This document shows, one piece after another, positions 32,618-39,871 of a stretch of DNA of 39,871 nucleotides; position 1 is the stretch's first letter, and every line of letters begins with the position of its first letter. Source of the DNA: Blastocatellia bacterium (GTDB lineage Bacteria; Acidobacteriota; Blastocatellia; RBC074); assembly GCA_016789725.1 (NCBI GenBank), contig JAEUQN010000049.1, positions 1 to 39,871 of the forward strand. Direction: 5' to 3'. A program made the position numbers and the translations under genes. The notes beneath the pieces are model-generated. The model did no database searches, was not told the origin of the DNA, and saw only the letters and a program-made list of their open reading frames with translations.

Positions 32618-33349
32618 GTGACAGACGAATTGATTCGCTTATCAAAACTTATGGCCGAGCGGGGCCTTTGTTCGCGGCGTGAAGCCGACAGCTATATCGA
32701 GCGGGGCCTGGTGTTGGTGGACGGCGAAGTTGTCAATCAACTTGGAACTAAAGTTTCGCCCTTGGTTCAGATCACGCTTGCCCGTCAGGCGCAACGTCAA
32801 CAATCCTCACTCATCACGATTCTTCTCAACAAACCGATTGGTTATGTTTCCGCGCAACCCGAACCGGGCTACGAACCAGCCATCAAATTGCTGACGCTCC
32901 AGAATCAATTCGGCGAGCGAACATCATCGCTCAAGTCCGAACATTTCAAAGGTCTCGCTGTCGCAGGCCGCCTGGATATTGATTCGCAAGGGTTATTACT
33001 TTTCACGCAGGACGGACGCATTGCCAAACAAATTGTTGGCGAAGATGGCAAGCTGGAAAAGGAATATCTGGTTCGCGTGAACGGCGATTTGCCCGAAGAT
33101 AAACTGCAACTGCTGCGCCACGGTTTGCAGCTTGATGGTAAACCGCTGAAACCCGCGCGCGTGGAATGGATCAACCGTGAGCAATTACGCTTTGTTTTAA
33201 CCGAAGGCCGCAAGCGCCAGATTCGACGGATGTGCGAAGCCGTCGGATTGAGAGTGCTGGGCTTGAAGCGTGTGCGAATTGGCAAACTACGATTGGGAAA
33301 TTTGCCGGAAGGGAAGTGGCGGTTTTTGCGCCCCGATGAAAATCTTTAA
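32618..33349 (+). CDS. RsuA/RluB/E/F-family pseudouridine synthase
   Basis: 243 residues. An S4 RNA-binding domain at 7-60 ([21 protein letters not shown], with [10 protein letters not shown]) is followed by the catalytic domain with D120 in [14 protein letters not shown], then KEYLVRV and [25 protein letters not shown]. This fits isomerisation of a uridine in 16S or 23S rRNA or a tRNA. The S4 part resembles RluF most, but assignment within the group is uncertain. It starts with GTG at 32618: the ATG six bases earlier runs into a stop after one more codon, and ACGGAG lies at the right distance. The 3' end overlaps the convergent GIY-YIG gene by 4 bp. Confidence 0.9.
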   Translation: MTDELIRLSKLMAERGLCSRREADSYIERGLVLVDGEVVNQLGTKVSPLVQITLARQAQRQQSSLITILLNKPIGYVSAQPEPGYEPAIKLLTLQNQFGERTSSLKSEHFKGLAVAGRLDIDSQGLLLFTQDGRIAKQIVGEDGKLEKEYLVRVNGDLPEDKLQLLRHGLQLDGKPLKPARVEWINREQLRFVLTEGRKRQIRRMCEAVGLRVLGLKRVRIGKLRLGNLPEGKWRFLRPDENL

Positions 33350-33768
33350 TAGCGATCTTCATCGTTGGGTTGCCGATTTGCCATAATCATCCGCAATCGT
33401 TCTTCGCGCGTTTTCTTCGGTTCGTTATAGCCCTTCTCGCCATACGGCGCGAGGTTTTCCAGCCACATATCCTCCAACATCAGCAAGTCTGCGCGATAAT
33501 CGTATGCCGGATCAGGACGCGGCGAAATCTCATCCAGAATTTCAAAGGTGAAGCGCTCGCTGCCAAGTTCGTTCCAATCGGTTTGCAGGGCCAGACATTT
33601 GTGTCCGCCCATCTCCAGGGCAAATTTGTGGCGATTCAAAATGCCGGGCAGATTCAATGCGGCACCGATCAGCACTTTGTCGTTGACCAGATTGCGAATC
33701 GCCCAAATACCCATCGGGCGGTGCGATTGTTGATATTCCTTTTTGAGAGCTTTCTGATTGGCGTTCAT
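33346..33768 (-). CDS. Stand-alone GIY-YIG nuclease-family protein
   Basis: 140 residues. The GIY-YIG fold signature is degenerate at the first motif: [20 protein letters not shown] (20-39), where GIY is GIW and YIG is LIG. The catalytic-type Arg (NRHKF), the DWNELG segment, FTFEILDEI, and a [18 protein letters not shown] end with the metal-binding Glu candidate follow as in the small 'GIY-YIG nuclease family protein' group. The function of these single-domain members is not known. The motif changes may still allow activity, since aromatic-for-aromatic and Leu-for-Tyr swaps occur. It starts 2 bp after the stop of the peptidase gene, so it is its likely operon partner. Confidence 0.8.
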   Translation of the reverse strand: MNANQKALKKEYQQSHRPMGIWAIRNLVNDKVLIGAALNLPGILNRHKFALEMGGHKCLALQTDWNELGSERFTFEILDEISPRPDPAYDYRADLLMLEDMWLENLAPYGEKGYNEPKKTREERLRMIMANRQPNDEDRY

Positions 33769-33770
33769 GG

Positions 33771-35225
33771 TTATGGCTCCGTGCGATTGAGGCGTGGGTA
33801 TTTTTTGAGCAAGCCTTCTTCGCGCATGACCTTTTCGATGTCGTCCATTTCCATCGGTAAATAATCCGAAACGATTTCCGCGCGTGTTTCGTGAATGATA
33901 ATCAGGTCTTCCAGCCGAATGTAGATTTGTTCTTCTGGCACAGTCAGCGCTGGTTCAATCGTAAACACCATCCCCGCGCGCAACGTGCCATCGTACTCAC
34001 CGACATCGTGCGTTGCCATCCCAACCCAATGACCCAAACGCCCACGCTTAGCGCCTTCGTGATAGCTGGCCACAAAACGGCGCGCGGCTTGTTCGTAAAT
34101 TGGTTTCGAGAATCTGGCACGGGCCAGAATCGCATCCATTGCTTTGGCGGCTTTAGTTTGAATAGATGTGACCGCAACGCCGGGGCGAATCGCTTTCAGA
34201 ATCGCGCGGTAAGCGTCTTTGTAAAAGCCATACAGCTCGCGTTGCTGCGCGCTGAACTTACCGTTGACAGGCATCATCCGCGTGATGTCGCTCATGTAAT
34301 AGCCAACGTCGGGCGCAAAATCAAAGAGCAGAAAATCGCCGTCCTGCATCTTGCGTTTGCCTGCGTTGTAATGCGGATACCAGGCGTTCCGATGGCTGGC
34401 GATCAGGGAATAGTACGCTTCGCCCTGCGCGCCGTTGCGGTAGTAAATGAACTTCGATAAGCCGTCCAATTCATGCTCATACTGTCCCGGTTTGACGGAT
34501 TTCATCGCTTCCAAAATCGCCGCACACGAAAGATGCGTGGCTTTACGAATGACGGCCAATTCCAGCGGGCTTTTGATGAGCCGCAATTGATCCAGTGTCG
34601 GCGACAAATCGCGCAGTTCAAATTGCGGAAAACGCGTGCGCAGTTTGAGCATGAACGAACCTTCGCGTGAGGGCGTTTGATCCCACGGATCATTCGCGTA
34701 ATCAGCGACGGCGCGGATCGCCAGATCACGGCTCATCGCAAAGCCTTCTGCTGGCTGAAACGGCGTGAACAGTTGTTTGCCGGATTGACGTGCCGCTCGC
34801 GCCAAATGCTCGGCTAACATTTCGTTGGGGAACACGGCATCAAGGCCAGAGAGCTTCTTCACTTCGTCGGCATCCTCGGCAGACAGCAATTTGCCTTCAC
34901 CGCGTTCGCGTGCTTCGTTGCGATGCAGCAAATACAAGCTGGCTTTACGCGTTGCGCCGTCGAGCAATAGATACGCGTGCGGAACTTCGATGCCGCTGAG
35001 GTAATAAAAATCATTTGATTGCCGAAAGCGCGTGTAACCCGTCGGATTTGGTGCGCCTTGCAACACGGCCAAGCCATTTGCGCCGATGGCGTCGTAAACT
35101 TTGGCGCGTCGAGCCGCGAATTCTGCGGGTGGAAAATCAGTTGTGAAGTACGGGATGTCCTGTGCCATCGCGGTGAACGACATCACCACGAGTAAAATTG
35201 CTCCCAACAAATTTGCCGCTTTCAT
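33771..35225 (-). CDS. Secreted Xaa-Pro aminopeptidase-like M24 metallopeptidase
   Basis: 484 residues from the ATG at 35225, which has AAGGAGT upstream and opens a signal peptide (MKAANLLGAILLVVMSFTAMAQ). The N-terminal creatinase-like domain (about 30-215) contains the FYYLSGIEVPHAYLLL pattern of aminopeptidase P. The pita-bread catalytic domain carries the five metal ligands D302 (FDFAPD), D313 (SDITRM), H399 (LGHWVG), E424 (TIEPAL) and E439 (RLEDL). It should remove N-terminal residues preceding proline, in the periplasm. The longer frame from 35270 adds 15 residues before the signal and is less likely. Confidence 0.9.
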   Translation of the reverse strand: MKAANLLGAILLVVMSFTAMAQDIPYFTTDFPPAEFAARRAKVYDAIGANGLAVLQGAPNPTGYTRFRQSNDFYYLSGIEVPHAYLLLDGATRKASLYLLHRNEARERGEGKLLSAEDADEVKKLSGLDAVFPNEMLAEHLARAARQSGKQLFTPFQPAEGFAMSRDLAIRAVADYANDPWDQTPSREGSFMLKLRTRFPQFELRDLSPTLDQLRLIKSPLELAVIRKATHLSCAAILEAMKSVKPGQYEHELDGLSKFIYYRNGAQGEAYYSLIASHRNAWYPHYNAGKRKMQDGDFLLFDFAPDVGYYMSDITRMMPVNGKFSAQQRELYGFYKDAYRAILKAIRPGVAVTSIQTKAAKAMDAILARARFSKPIYEQAARRFVASYHEGAKRGRLGHWVGMATHDVGEYDGTLRAGMVFTIEPALTVPEEQIYIRLEDLIIIHETRAEIVSDYLPMEMDDIEKVMREEGLLKKYPRLNRTEP

Positions 35226-35294
35226 CTGAGTCACTCCTTTGACTTTAGTGTGCGCAAAAGAGTATCGCAACTGATGACATTTGGCTACGAGGGC

Positions 35295-35331
35295 AAAAAA
35301 AGGGCTGTAAAATCGTGGTGATTTTACAGCC
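35295..35331 (-). terminator. Strong rho-independent terminator of the DUF1501 gene
   Basis: A perfect 12 bp stem (GGCTGTAAAATC at 35303-35314 with its complement at 35320-35331) and a 5 nt loop. On the minus strand it is followed after one C by seven T residues (complement 35295-35301). It lies 100 bp past the stop of the minus-strand DUF1501 gene and separates it from the peptidase gene. Confidence 0.85.
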
Positions 35332-35431
35332 GAAAGCTATGAGTAGAGAAAATAAAAGCGCCAGGAAAAACGGCAGCCGCATGGACAAAACGACTGCCGT
35401 TGGAATTTTGTGACAAGGTGGAAGAAAAAAA

Positions 35432-36895
35432 TTACGCGATGATGTCTTTCAACGGTTCACCGTCCGTCATTGTGGGACGCTCTAACCTCCCGTTGTGCTG
35501 ATACAGGACACGCAAATGATCCAAACCCATTAAATGCAGAATCGTCGCGTGAAGGTCGTGAACGTGGGCGCGCTTCTCAATGGCTTTCAATCCGATTTCA
35601 TCCGTCATTCCAATCGCCTGCCCGCCTTTGATGCCTGCGCCAGCCATCCACATCGTGAAGCCCCAGGGATTGTGATCGCGGCCATCGCCTTTTTCGGCAA
35701 ATGGTGTGCGTCCAAATTCGCCGCCCCACACAACCAACGTTGAATCGAGCAAGCCGCGCGCTTTCAAATCGGCTAACAATCCGGCGACGGGTTTATCCTG
35801 ACTCAAACACATTTTGGTGTGATTGGCTTCGATGTTGCTGTGGGCATCCCACGCGCTGCCGGAGCCGGAATAGAGTTGAATAAACCGCACATCGCGTTCG
35901 ACCAAACGACGTGCGAGCAAGCACATCGTGCCGAACTTTTCGGTCGCGGCGTTGTCCATCCCGTACAGCTTTTTCGTGGCTTCGGATTCCTTCGTTAAAT
36001 CGGCTGCTTCGGGCGCGGCGACCTGCATCCGATACGCAAGTTCGTACGAATTCATCCGGGCCAGCAATTCCGTATCTTCAGGCTTGTTGGCTGAGTAGCG
36101 TTGATTGAGCTGTGCGAGTAAATCCAGTTTGCCGCGTTGTTGCGCCTCGCTGACGGTGTCAGGCGGATTCAGGTAGTAAATCGGCGTGCCGCTGGATCGA
36201 AAGGTTGTGCCTTGATATACGGCAGGTAGAAAACCCGCACTCCAATTCTTTGTGCCGCCCAATACTTCTGCGCCATCCGCCATCACGACAAATGACGGCA
36301 AGTTCTGGTTCGCCGAGCCAAGCCCATACATCGTCCACGCGCCGAGCGAAGGACGACCGGCTAAAATCGAACCCGTATTCATCTGGCACACGGAACCAAC
36401 GTGATTCAATCCATCCGCCCAGCACGAACGAATCACCGCCAGATCATCCGCGTGCTGCGCCGTATGCGGGAGCCAGTCGGACACCCACAAACCACTTTGT
36501 CCATGCTGCGTGAAAACGCGTTTGCTCGGAATGATGTTGTTGCTCGCGGTTCCCATCGCAGTGATTGGACGCCCAAACGATTCCGGCATCGGCTTGCCCG
36601 CAAGTTCCAGCAATCTCGGTTTCGGATCGAAGGTGTCCAGATGACTCGGACCACCTTCCATAAACAGGAAGATGACGGATTTGGCCTTCGGTCTGTGATG
36701 TGGTTGTTTCGGCGCGAGCGGGTGATCTGATTTTGGATTTTGGATTTTGGATTTTGGATTGGCAGAGCTTTCGTCGGCCAACATCGAGGACCACGCGAGC
36801 GCACCGAGGCCGCCACTGGCTTGCAGCAAAAAGTTGCGGCGCTGCAACAGGGCTTGTTCCTGGGGGGAAAGGGGGTGGTCTGGCGACTTCGTCAT
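35432..36895 (-). CDS. Tat-exported DUF1501 protein (planctomycete-type, orphan)
   Basis: 487 residues from the ATG at 36895, which has AGGAGA 5 bp upstream. The frame from 36964 would begin inside promoter-like sequence. The N-terminus carries a twin-arginine signal (LLQRRNFLLQASGGLGALAW, RR at 19-20). The body shows DUF1501 hallmarks: FLFMEGGPSHLDTFDPKP, PSLGAWTMYGLGSANQNLPSF, VVWGGEFGRTPF, GRDHNPWGFTMWMAGAGIKGG and HVHDLHATILHLMGLDH. This subtype in Planctomycetes and Acidobacteria is typically encoded beside a DUF1549/DUF1553 cytochrome protein, but none is here. It has only a divergent penicillin-acylase gene upstream and a terminator downstream. Residues 46-56 (NPKSKIQNPKS) come from a heptanucleotide repeat. 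Function unknown. Confidence 0.9.
   Translation of the reverse strand: MTKSPDHPLSPQEQALLQRRNFLLQASGGLGALAWSSMLADESSANPKSKIQNPKSDHPLAPKQPHHRPKAKSVIFLFMEGGPSHLDTFDPKPRLLELAGKPMPESFGRPITAMGTASNNIIPSKRVFTQHGQSGLWVSDWLPHTAQHADDLAVIRSCWADGLNHVGSVCQMNTGSILAGRPSLGAWTMYGLGSANQNLPSFVVMADGAEVLGGTKNWSAGFLPAVYQGTTFRSSGTPIYYLNPPDTVSEAQQRGKLDLLAQLNQRYSANKPEDTELLARMNSYELAYRMQVAAPEAADLTKESEATKKLYGMDNAATEKFGTMCLLARRLVERDVRFIQLYSGSGSAWDAHSNIEANHTKMCLSQDKPVAGLLADLKARGLLDSTLVVWGGEFGRTPFAEKGDGRDHNPWGFTMWMAGAGIKGGQAIGMTDEIGLKAIEKRAHVHDLHATILHLMGLDHLRVLYQHNGRLERPTMTDGEPLKDIIA
36729..36760. repeat. Heptanucleotide tandem repeat inside the DUF1501 gene
   Basis: Four full copies of GATTTTG (36729-36756) plus GATT. It falls in the coding region just after the Tat signal, encoding the linker NPKSKIQNPKS. 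A 7 bp unit changes the frame with each gain or loss except in multiples of three. Similar heptamers are scattered in cyanobacterial and other genomes. Confidence 0.85.
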
Positions 36896-36934
36896 ATTGT
36901 CTCCTGCGTGAAATAGCCTGAATTGACTGCTGCG

Positions 36935-36964
36935 ATTTTCCGCTTCTGGCGGTGATAGTGTCAA
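36935..36964 (-). promoter_or_regulatory. Candidate promoter of the orphan DUF1501 gene
   Basis: On the minus strand TTGACA (complement 36959-36964), 18 bp spacer, GAAAAT (complement 36935-36940). It lies about 40 bp before the chosen start codon. The -35 is perfect and the -10 matches 4 of 6. Confidence 0.35.
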
Positions 36965-37024
36965 GTTCTTGTCAGATTAGTGCGCGCCTCAGGCGGAACC
37001 GCACGATTGCCAGGCAGCAGAGCG

Positions 37025-37053
37025 TTTACAATTGACATGAGCACGCATATCAT
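37025..37053 (+). promoter_or_regulatory. Sigma70-like promoter of the penicillin acylase gene
   Basis: TTTACA (37025-37030), 17 bp spacer, TATCAT (37048-37053); each box matches consensus at 5 of 6 positions. The leader would be about 39 nt and ends with AAAGGAG before the ATG at 37099. Confidence 0.5.
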
Positions 37054-37098
37054 TTGGTTGCTGCAATTCCATCAACCAAAGCAAAAGGAGAAATTTTC

Positions 37099-39519
37099 AT
37101 GAAATTGGCACGTCGCCTCCTCACCGCCCACTTATTTATTACTTGTCTTGCGCTGTTTCTATCCAGCGTGTCGTTCGCACAATCTTCTACTGACACCCTG
37201 CGCGTCGCGGGTTTAAAAGACAAAGTCATCGTGCAGCGGGACGAGCGCGGCATTCCATACATCGAAGCGAAGAACGATCACGATTTGTATTTTGCACAAG
37301 GCTACGTCACCGCCAGTGATCGCCTCTGGCAAATGGATGTGCTGCGACGAACGGGACGCGGCGAAATGGCGGAAATCTTTGGCAAGACCGTGTTGGAAGA
37401 AGACAAGCGACGACGGACATATGGTTTTGCCCGCTTGTCAGAACAAGCCGCCGCCAATCTGACCGGCGAAATGCGGTCGTTGCTTGAAGCGTATGCGAAC
37501 GGCGTGAATGCGTACATGGCAAGCTGTGATGACAAAACGTTGCCAGTAGAATTTCGTATCCTGCAATACAAACCTCGTCCGTGGAAACCCGCAGATAGTT
37601 TGGTGCTGGGATTGATTATGCACGAGAGCCTGACAAGTTCATGGCAACTGGATGTGATGCGTGCGGCGTTTGCTGATTTGCCAAAAGAAAAATATGAGCA
37701 GCTTTTCAATGAGTATTCGACGATGGACACGCCCGTCGTCGGTAGCGACAACGTCAAAGCCAAAGCGAAAAAAGCCGTGGCGAGTAACATCAAAATAGGA
37801 TCAGATTTATTGGCGCTCGCGCTTCAGGATGATGCGATCAAACAACGTTCACTCGAACGCATCGGTTTTCACGCCGAAGAGTTGGCGGCGAGCAATAATT
37901 GGGTCGTCAGCGGCAAACGCACTACTACTGGAAAACCGTTGTTGTCGAGCGATCCGCATTTGGCGCTGACCGTACCTCCAATCTGGTATCTCATCAATTT
38001 AAGCGCGCCGGGTGTGCGGGTTGCGGGTGTTTCAATCCCTGGCATTCATTGCGTCATTATTGGTCATAACGAACGCATCGCGTGGGGCATGACAAACATC
38101 GGCCCGGACGTGCAGGATTTGTACAAAGAGAAATTCGATGCCGCAAATCCGAAACGCTATCAAACACCGAACGGCTGGAAAGACGCCGAAGTCCGCACCG
38201 AAGAGATCAAAGTTCGCACGGCTCCAACGAAGCCCGACACCGAAATCGTCAAGCTTGATGTGACCGTCACGCGACACGGCCCCGTTGTGCTGGAAAAAAA
38301 CAACGAACGATTTGCGCTGAAATGGACAGCGCTGGATGCAACGCTTGATTGGGCGGGCAGCTTTCATCGGCTGAACCGCGCGCGCAATTGGAAAGAGTTT
38401 TGTGCGGCGCTTTCGACCTATGCGGGAGCACCACAAAATCACGTTTACGCGGATGTCGATGGACATATTGGCTACTACGGCGCGCGCTACATTCCCATTC
38501 GCAAGAGCGGCGATGGCAGCGTGCCGTATGATGGATCAAAGGACGACGGCGAATGGACGGGCTTCATTCCGTTTGAAAAATTGCCGCATTTGTTTGATCC
38601 GCCATCCGGCTACATTGCCACCGCGAACGCGCGTATCGTCGGCAAAGATTATCCTTATTTCATTTCGCATTCGTGGGCGGGTCCCTATCGCCAAAAACGC
38701 ATTCACGATTTGCTCAAGCAAAACAAAAAATTCTCAATAGAAGATTTCCGCGCAATTCAAGCGGACGATTTTGCTATTGGCGGCAAAACGTTTGCCGATG
38801 CGGTGCTGAAGCAATTCAGCGGCAGTCAATCGCCCGCGTCGTCGGTCAATGGCAACGGCTCGCCGATGAGCGCGACGTTGAATGTGATGGCTGCCTGGGA
38901 TGGTCGAGCGAATCCCGAATCGCGCGGCGCGGCGTTGATTGCTGAGATGCGTACCGCGTTCATTAATCGCGTGTTAGCCAGCGCGCTGGGCGCAGAACGC
39001 GCCCGGCAATATCGCTGGGGCAATCGGGAAACGTTCATTGATACGCTCATCACGACCTGGCCGAAAGAATGGCTGCCGAGCGAATTTACTTCGTGGAAAG
39101 ATTTGCTTGTGGCTTGCGAAGCGGATGCACGCGCAAATTTAACGAAACAACTCGGTAGCGATGAATCCAAGTGGACATTTGGCAATGCCGTACAAATTAA
39201 ATTCAATCACCCATTGGCGATTGCTCCGATGGTTGGCGGGCAATTCAAGATTGATTCATTGCCACAACGCGGCACTGGCGGCGGCGGACTTGGCGCAACG
39301 GTCAATGTCGGGCCAAGCGTTTCGATGCGCTTGATTGCTGACCCGTCGAATTGGGACAACACGCAGCACACGATTTCAACCGGACAATCCGGCGATCCGA
39401 AAAGTCCGCATTACAAGGATCAGGTGATGGATTGGTATAACGTGACACCGCGCGTTTTCCCGTTTACGACACAGGCTGTACAGAAAGCCGCAAAACAAAC
39501 GGTGACGTTGATTCCATAA
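37099..39519 (+). CDS. Secreted penicillin acylase-family N-terminal nucleophile hydrolase
   Basis: 806 residues, exported by a Sec signal (MKLARRLLTAHLFITCLALF...SFAQ). The proenzyme normally cleaves itself to free a nucleophilic Ser at the N-terminus of the beta chain. The expected site is S265 in AASNNWVVSG, followed by GKPLLSSDPHL. The alpha-chain part shows DERGIPYIEAKNDHDLYFAQGYVTASDRLWQMD and GRGEMAEIFG, and the beta chain shows GIPGIH, AWGMTN, TRHGPV, and a C-terminal GQSGDPKSPHYKDQVMDW. The family hydrolyses amide bonds of beta-lactams, acyl-homoserine lactones or N-acyl amino acids; which applies here cannot be read off. The ATG at 37099 is chosen over 37054 for its AGGAG and signal peptide. 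Confidence 0.92.
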   Translation: MKLARRLLTAHLFITCLALFLSSVSFAQSSTDTLRVAGLKDKVIVQRDERGIPYIEAKNDHDLYFAQGYVTASDRLWQMDVLRRTGRGEMAEIFGKTVLEEDKRRRTYGFARLSEQAAANLTGEMRSLLEAYANGVNAYMASCDDKTLPVEFRILQYKPRPWKPADSLVLGLIMHESLTSSWQLDVMRAAFADLPKEKYEQLFNEYSTMDTPVVGSDNVKAKAKKAVASNIKIGSDLLALALQDDAIKQRSLERIGFHAEELAASNNWVVSGKRTTTGKPLLSSDPHLALTVPPIWYLINLSAPGVRVAGVSIPGIHCVIIGHNERIAWGMTNIGPDVQDLYKEKFDAANPKRYQTPNGWKDAEVRTEEIKVRTAPTKPDTEIVKLDVTVTRHGPVVLEKNNERFALKWTALDATLDWAGSFHRLNRARNWKEFCAALSTYAGAPQNHVYADVDGHIGYYGARYIPIRKSGDGSVPYDGSKDDGEWTGFIPFEKLPHLFDPPSGYIATANARIVGKDYPYFISHSWAGPYRQKRIHDLLKQNKKFSIEDFRAIQADDFAIGGKTFADAVLKQFSGSQSPASSVNGNGSPMSATLNVMAAWDGRANPESRGAALIAEMRTAFINRVLASALGAERARQYRWGNRETFIDTLITTWPKEWLPSEFTSWKDLLVACEADARANLTKQLGSDESKWTFGNAVQIKFNHPLAIAPMVGGQFKIDSLPQRGTGGGGLGATVNVGPSVSMRLIADPSNWDNTQHTISTGQSGDPKSPHYKDQVMDWYNVTPRVFPFTTQAVQKAAKQTVTLIP

Positions 39520-39545
39520 AATAATTCAGACGAAAGCCCCGTTGT

Positions 39546-39871
39546 ATGTCTGACGTCAATAACCCACACGACAGCTTCTTCAAGGAGTTGTTGTCACAAC
39601 CACAAAACGCGCGGGATTTTTTACGCTATTACTTGCCGACAGCGATCTCCGCCGAGTTCGATTTGCGTTACTTGGAATTAGTCCGCGACGCCTTCGTGGA
39701 CGAATCGTTGAAAGAGCATCTGGCCGATTTGCTGTATCGCGTAAAGTTGAAGCACGGTGACGACGCCTTTGTTTTTGTGCTGTTCGAGCATAAGAGTGCG
39801 CCTGATAGCTGGGTCGCATTTCAAATTTTGCGCTACATCGTGCGGCTTTGGGAAAAGTTGCTGGCGCAAGG
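39546..39871 (+). CDS. Rpn/YhgA-like PD-(D/E)XK nuclease or transposase-like protein, 3' truncated
   Basis: The frame starts at ATG 39546 and stays open to the window edge, giving 108 residues. The sequence matches the N-terminus of Rpn (YhgA-like, PF04754) proteins: NPHDSFFKELLSQPQNARDFLRYYLP, then the nuclease core ADLLYRV (catalytic-type Asp) and VFVLFEHKS (E-x-K). Rpn proteins promote RecA-independent recombination in E. coli and are often mobile or multi-copy. It begins 26 bp after the penicillin acylase stop on the same strand. No inverted repeats or other transposon sequences are seen at this edge. The C-terminal part is outside the window, so intactness is unknown. Confidence 0.85.
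   Translation, partial: MSDVNNPHDSFFKELLSQPQNARDFLRYYLPTAISAEFDLRYLELVRDAFVDESLKEHLADLLYRVKLKHGDDAFVFVLFEHKSAPDSWVAFQILRYIVRLWEKLLAQ

Noticed and set aside
33370..34460. Two long plus-strand frames opposite the GIY-YIG and peptidase genes
   Set aside because: Both are antisense to genes with intact catalytic residues; composition typical of shadows.
38032..38466. 144-codon minus-strand frame in the penicillin acylase gene
   Set aside because: Antisense shadow of a conserved hydrolase.
39580..39869. Minus-strand frames at the right edge
   Set aside because: Antisense to the Rpn-like frame, which has clear family motifs.
1..39871. CRISPR arrays, tRNA/rRNA genes, prophage or insertion sequences
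   Set aside because: No regularly spaced repeats, no cloverleaf or rRNA-like sequence and no transposase were seen, apart from the Rpn-like fragment at the right edge.

Overview
The window looks like a chromosomal segment of an Acidobacteriota bacterium, most plausibly class Blastocatellia. The grounds are inference: a DUF1800 protein carrying the 'Solibacter-type' TIGR03437 domain, two Tat-exported DUF1501 proteins, a PQQ dehydrogenase with fused cytochromes c, an orphan HyuA protein, moderate GC and many secreted TPR/TonB-type proteins. There is no rRNA, tRNA, CRISPR array, phage or insertion sequence visible. Most genes are ordinary housekeeping or secreted catabolic functions.

Layout. 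1-2858 (+): end of a GspG-like pseudopilin, a small DUF3592-like protein, then accC-accB (biotin carboxylase and biotin carrier). 2879-4165 (-): citrate synthase. 4166-4528: a gene-free 363 bp stretch with a candidate small RNA (+) and an inverted repeat in the gltA leader. 4529-7753 (-): a probable operon alaC - Tat-tagged galactonate dehydratase-like protein - RpiB-like isomerase with an unusual N-terminal extension. 7870-8418 (+): hypoxanthine phosphoribosyltransferase. 8545-12115 (-): zinc-ribbon protein, purine nucleoside phosphorylase, uridine kinase, cytidine deaminase (the three enzymes linked by 4 bp overlaps), then a TPR-TonB protein. With hpt this makes a nucleoside/base salvage neighbourhood. 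12266-14033 (-): two secreted proteins of unknown function. 14283-17428 (+): HyuA-like hydantoinase/oxoprolinase behind a hairpin-rich leader, and a secreted TPR protein.

17491-27970 (-): a long co-directional run with PQQ-dependent dehydrogenase, SNF2 helicase, PYROXD2-like FAD oxidoreductase, DUF486 and DUF350 membrane proteins, and a two-domain acetyl-xylan-esterase-like hydrolase. 28335-33349 (+): exported TIGR03437-CHRD-DUF1800 protein, its DUF1501 partner, and a pseudouridine synthase. 33346-36895 (-): GIY-YIG protein, secreted Xaa-Pro aminopeptidase-like protein, and a second DUF1501 protein with a strong terminator behind it. 37099-39871 (+): secreted penicillin-acylase-family hydrolase and the start of an Rpn/YhgA-like PD-(D/E)XK nuclease cut off by the window end.

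Most worth a second look: the RpiB-like protein, whose N-terminus resembles a bacterial-microcompartment encapsulation peptide and whose usual catalytic Cys is replaced; the promoter-hairpin-terminator unit at about 4377-4502; the esterase with a second hydrolase domain that has lost its nucleophile; the fourfold-repeat DUF350 protein; and the TIGR03437-CHRD-DUF1800 fusion.
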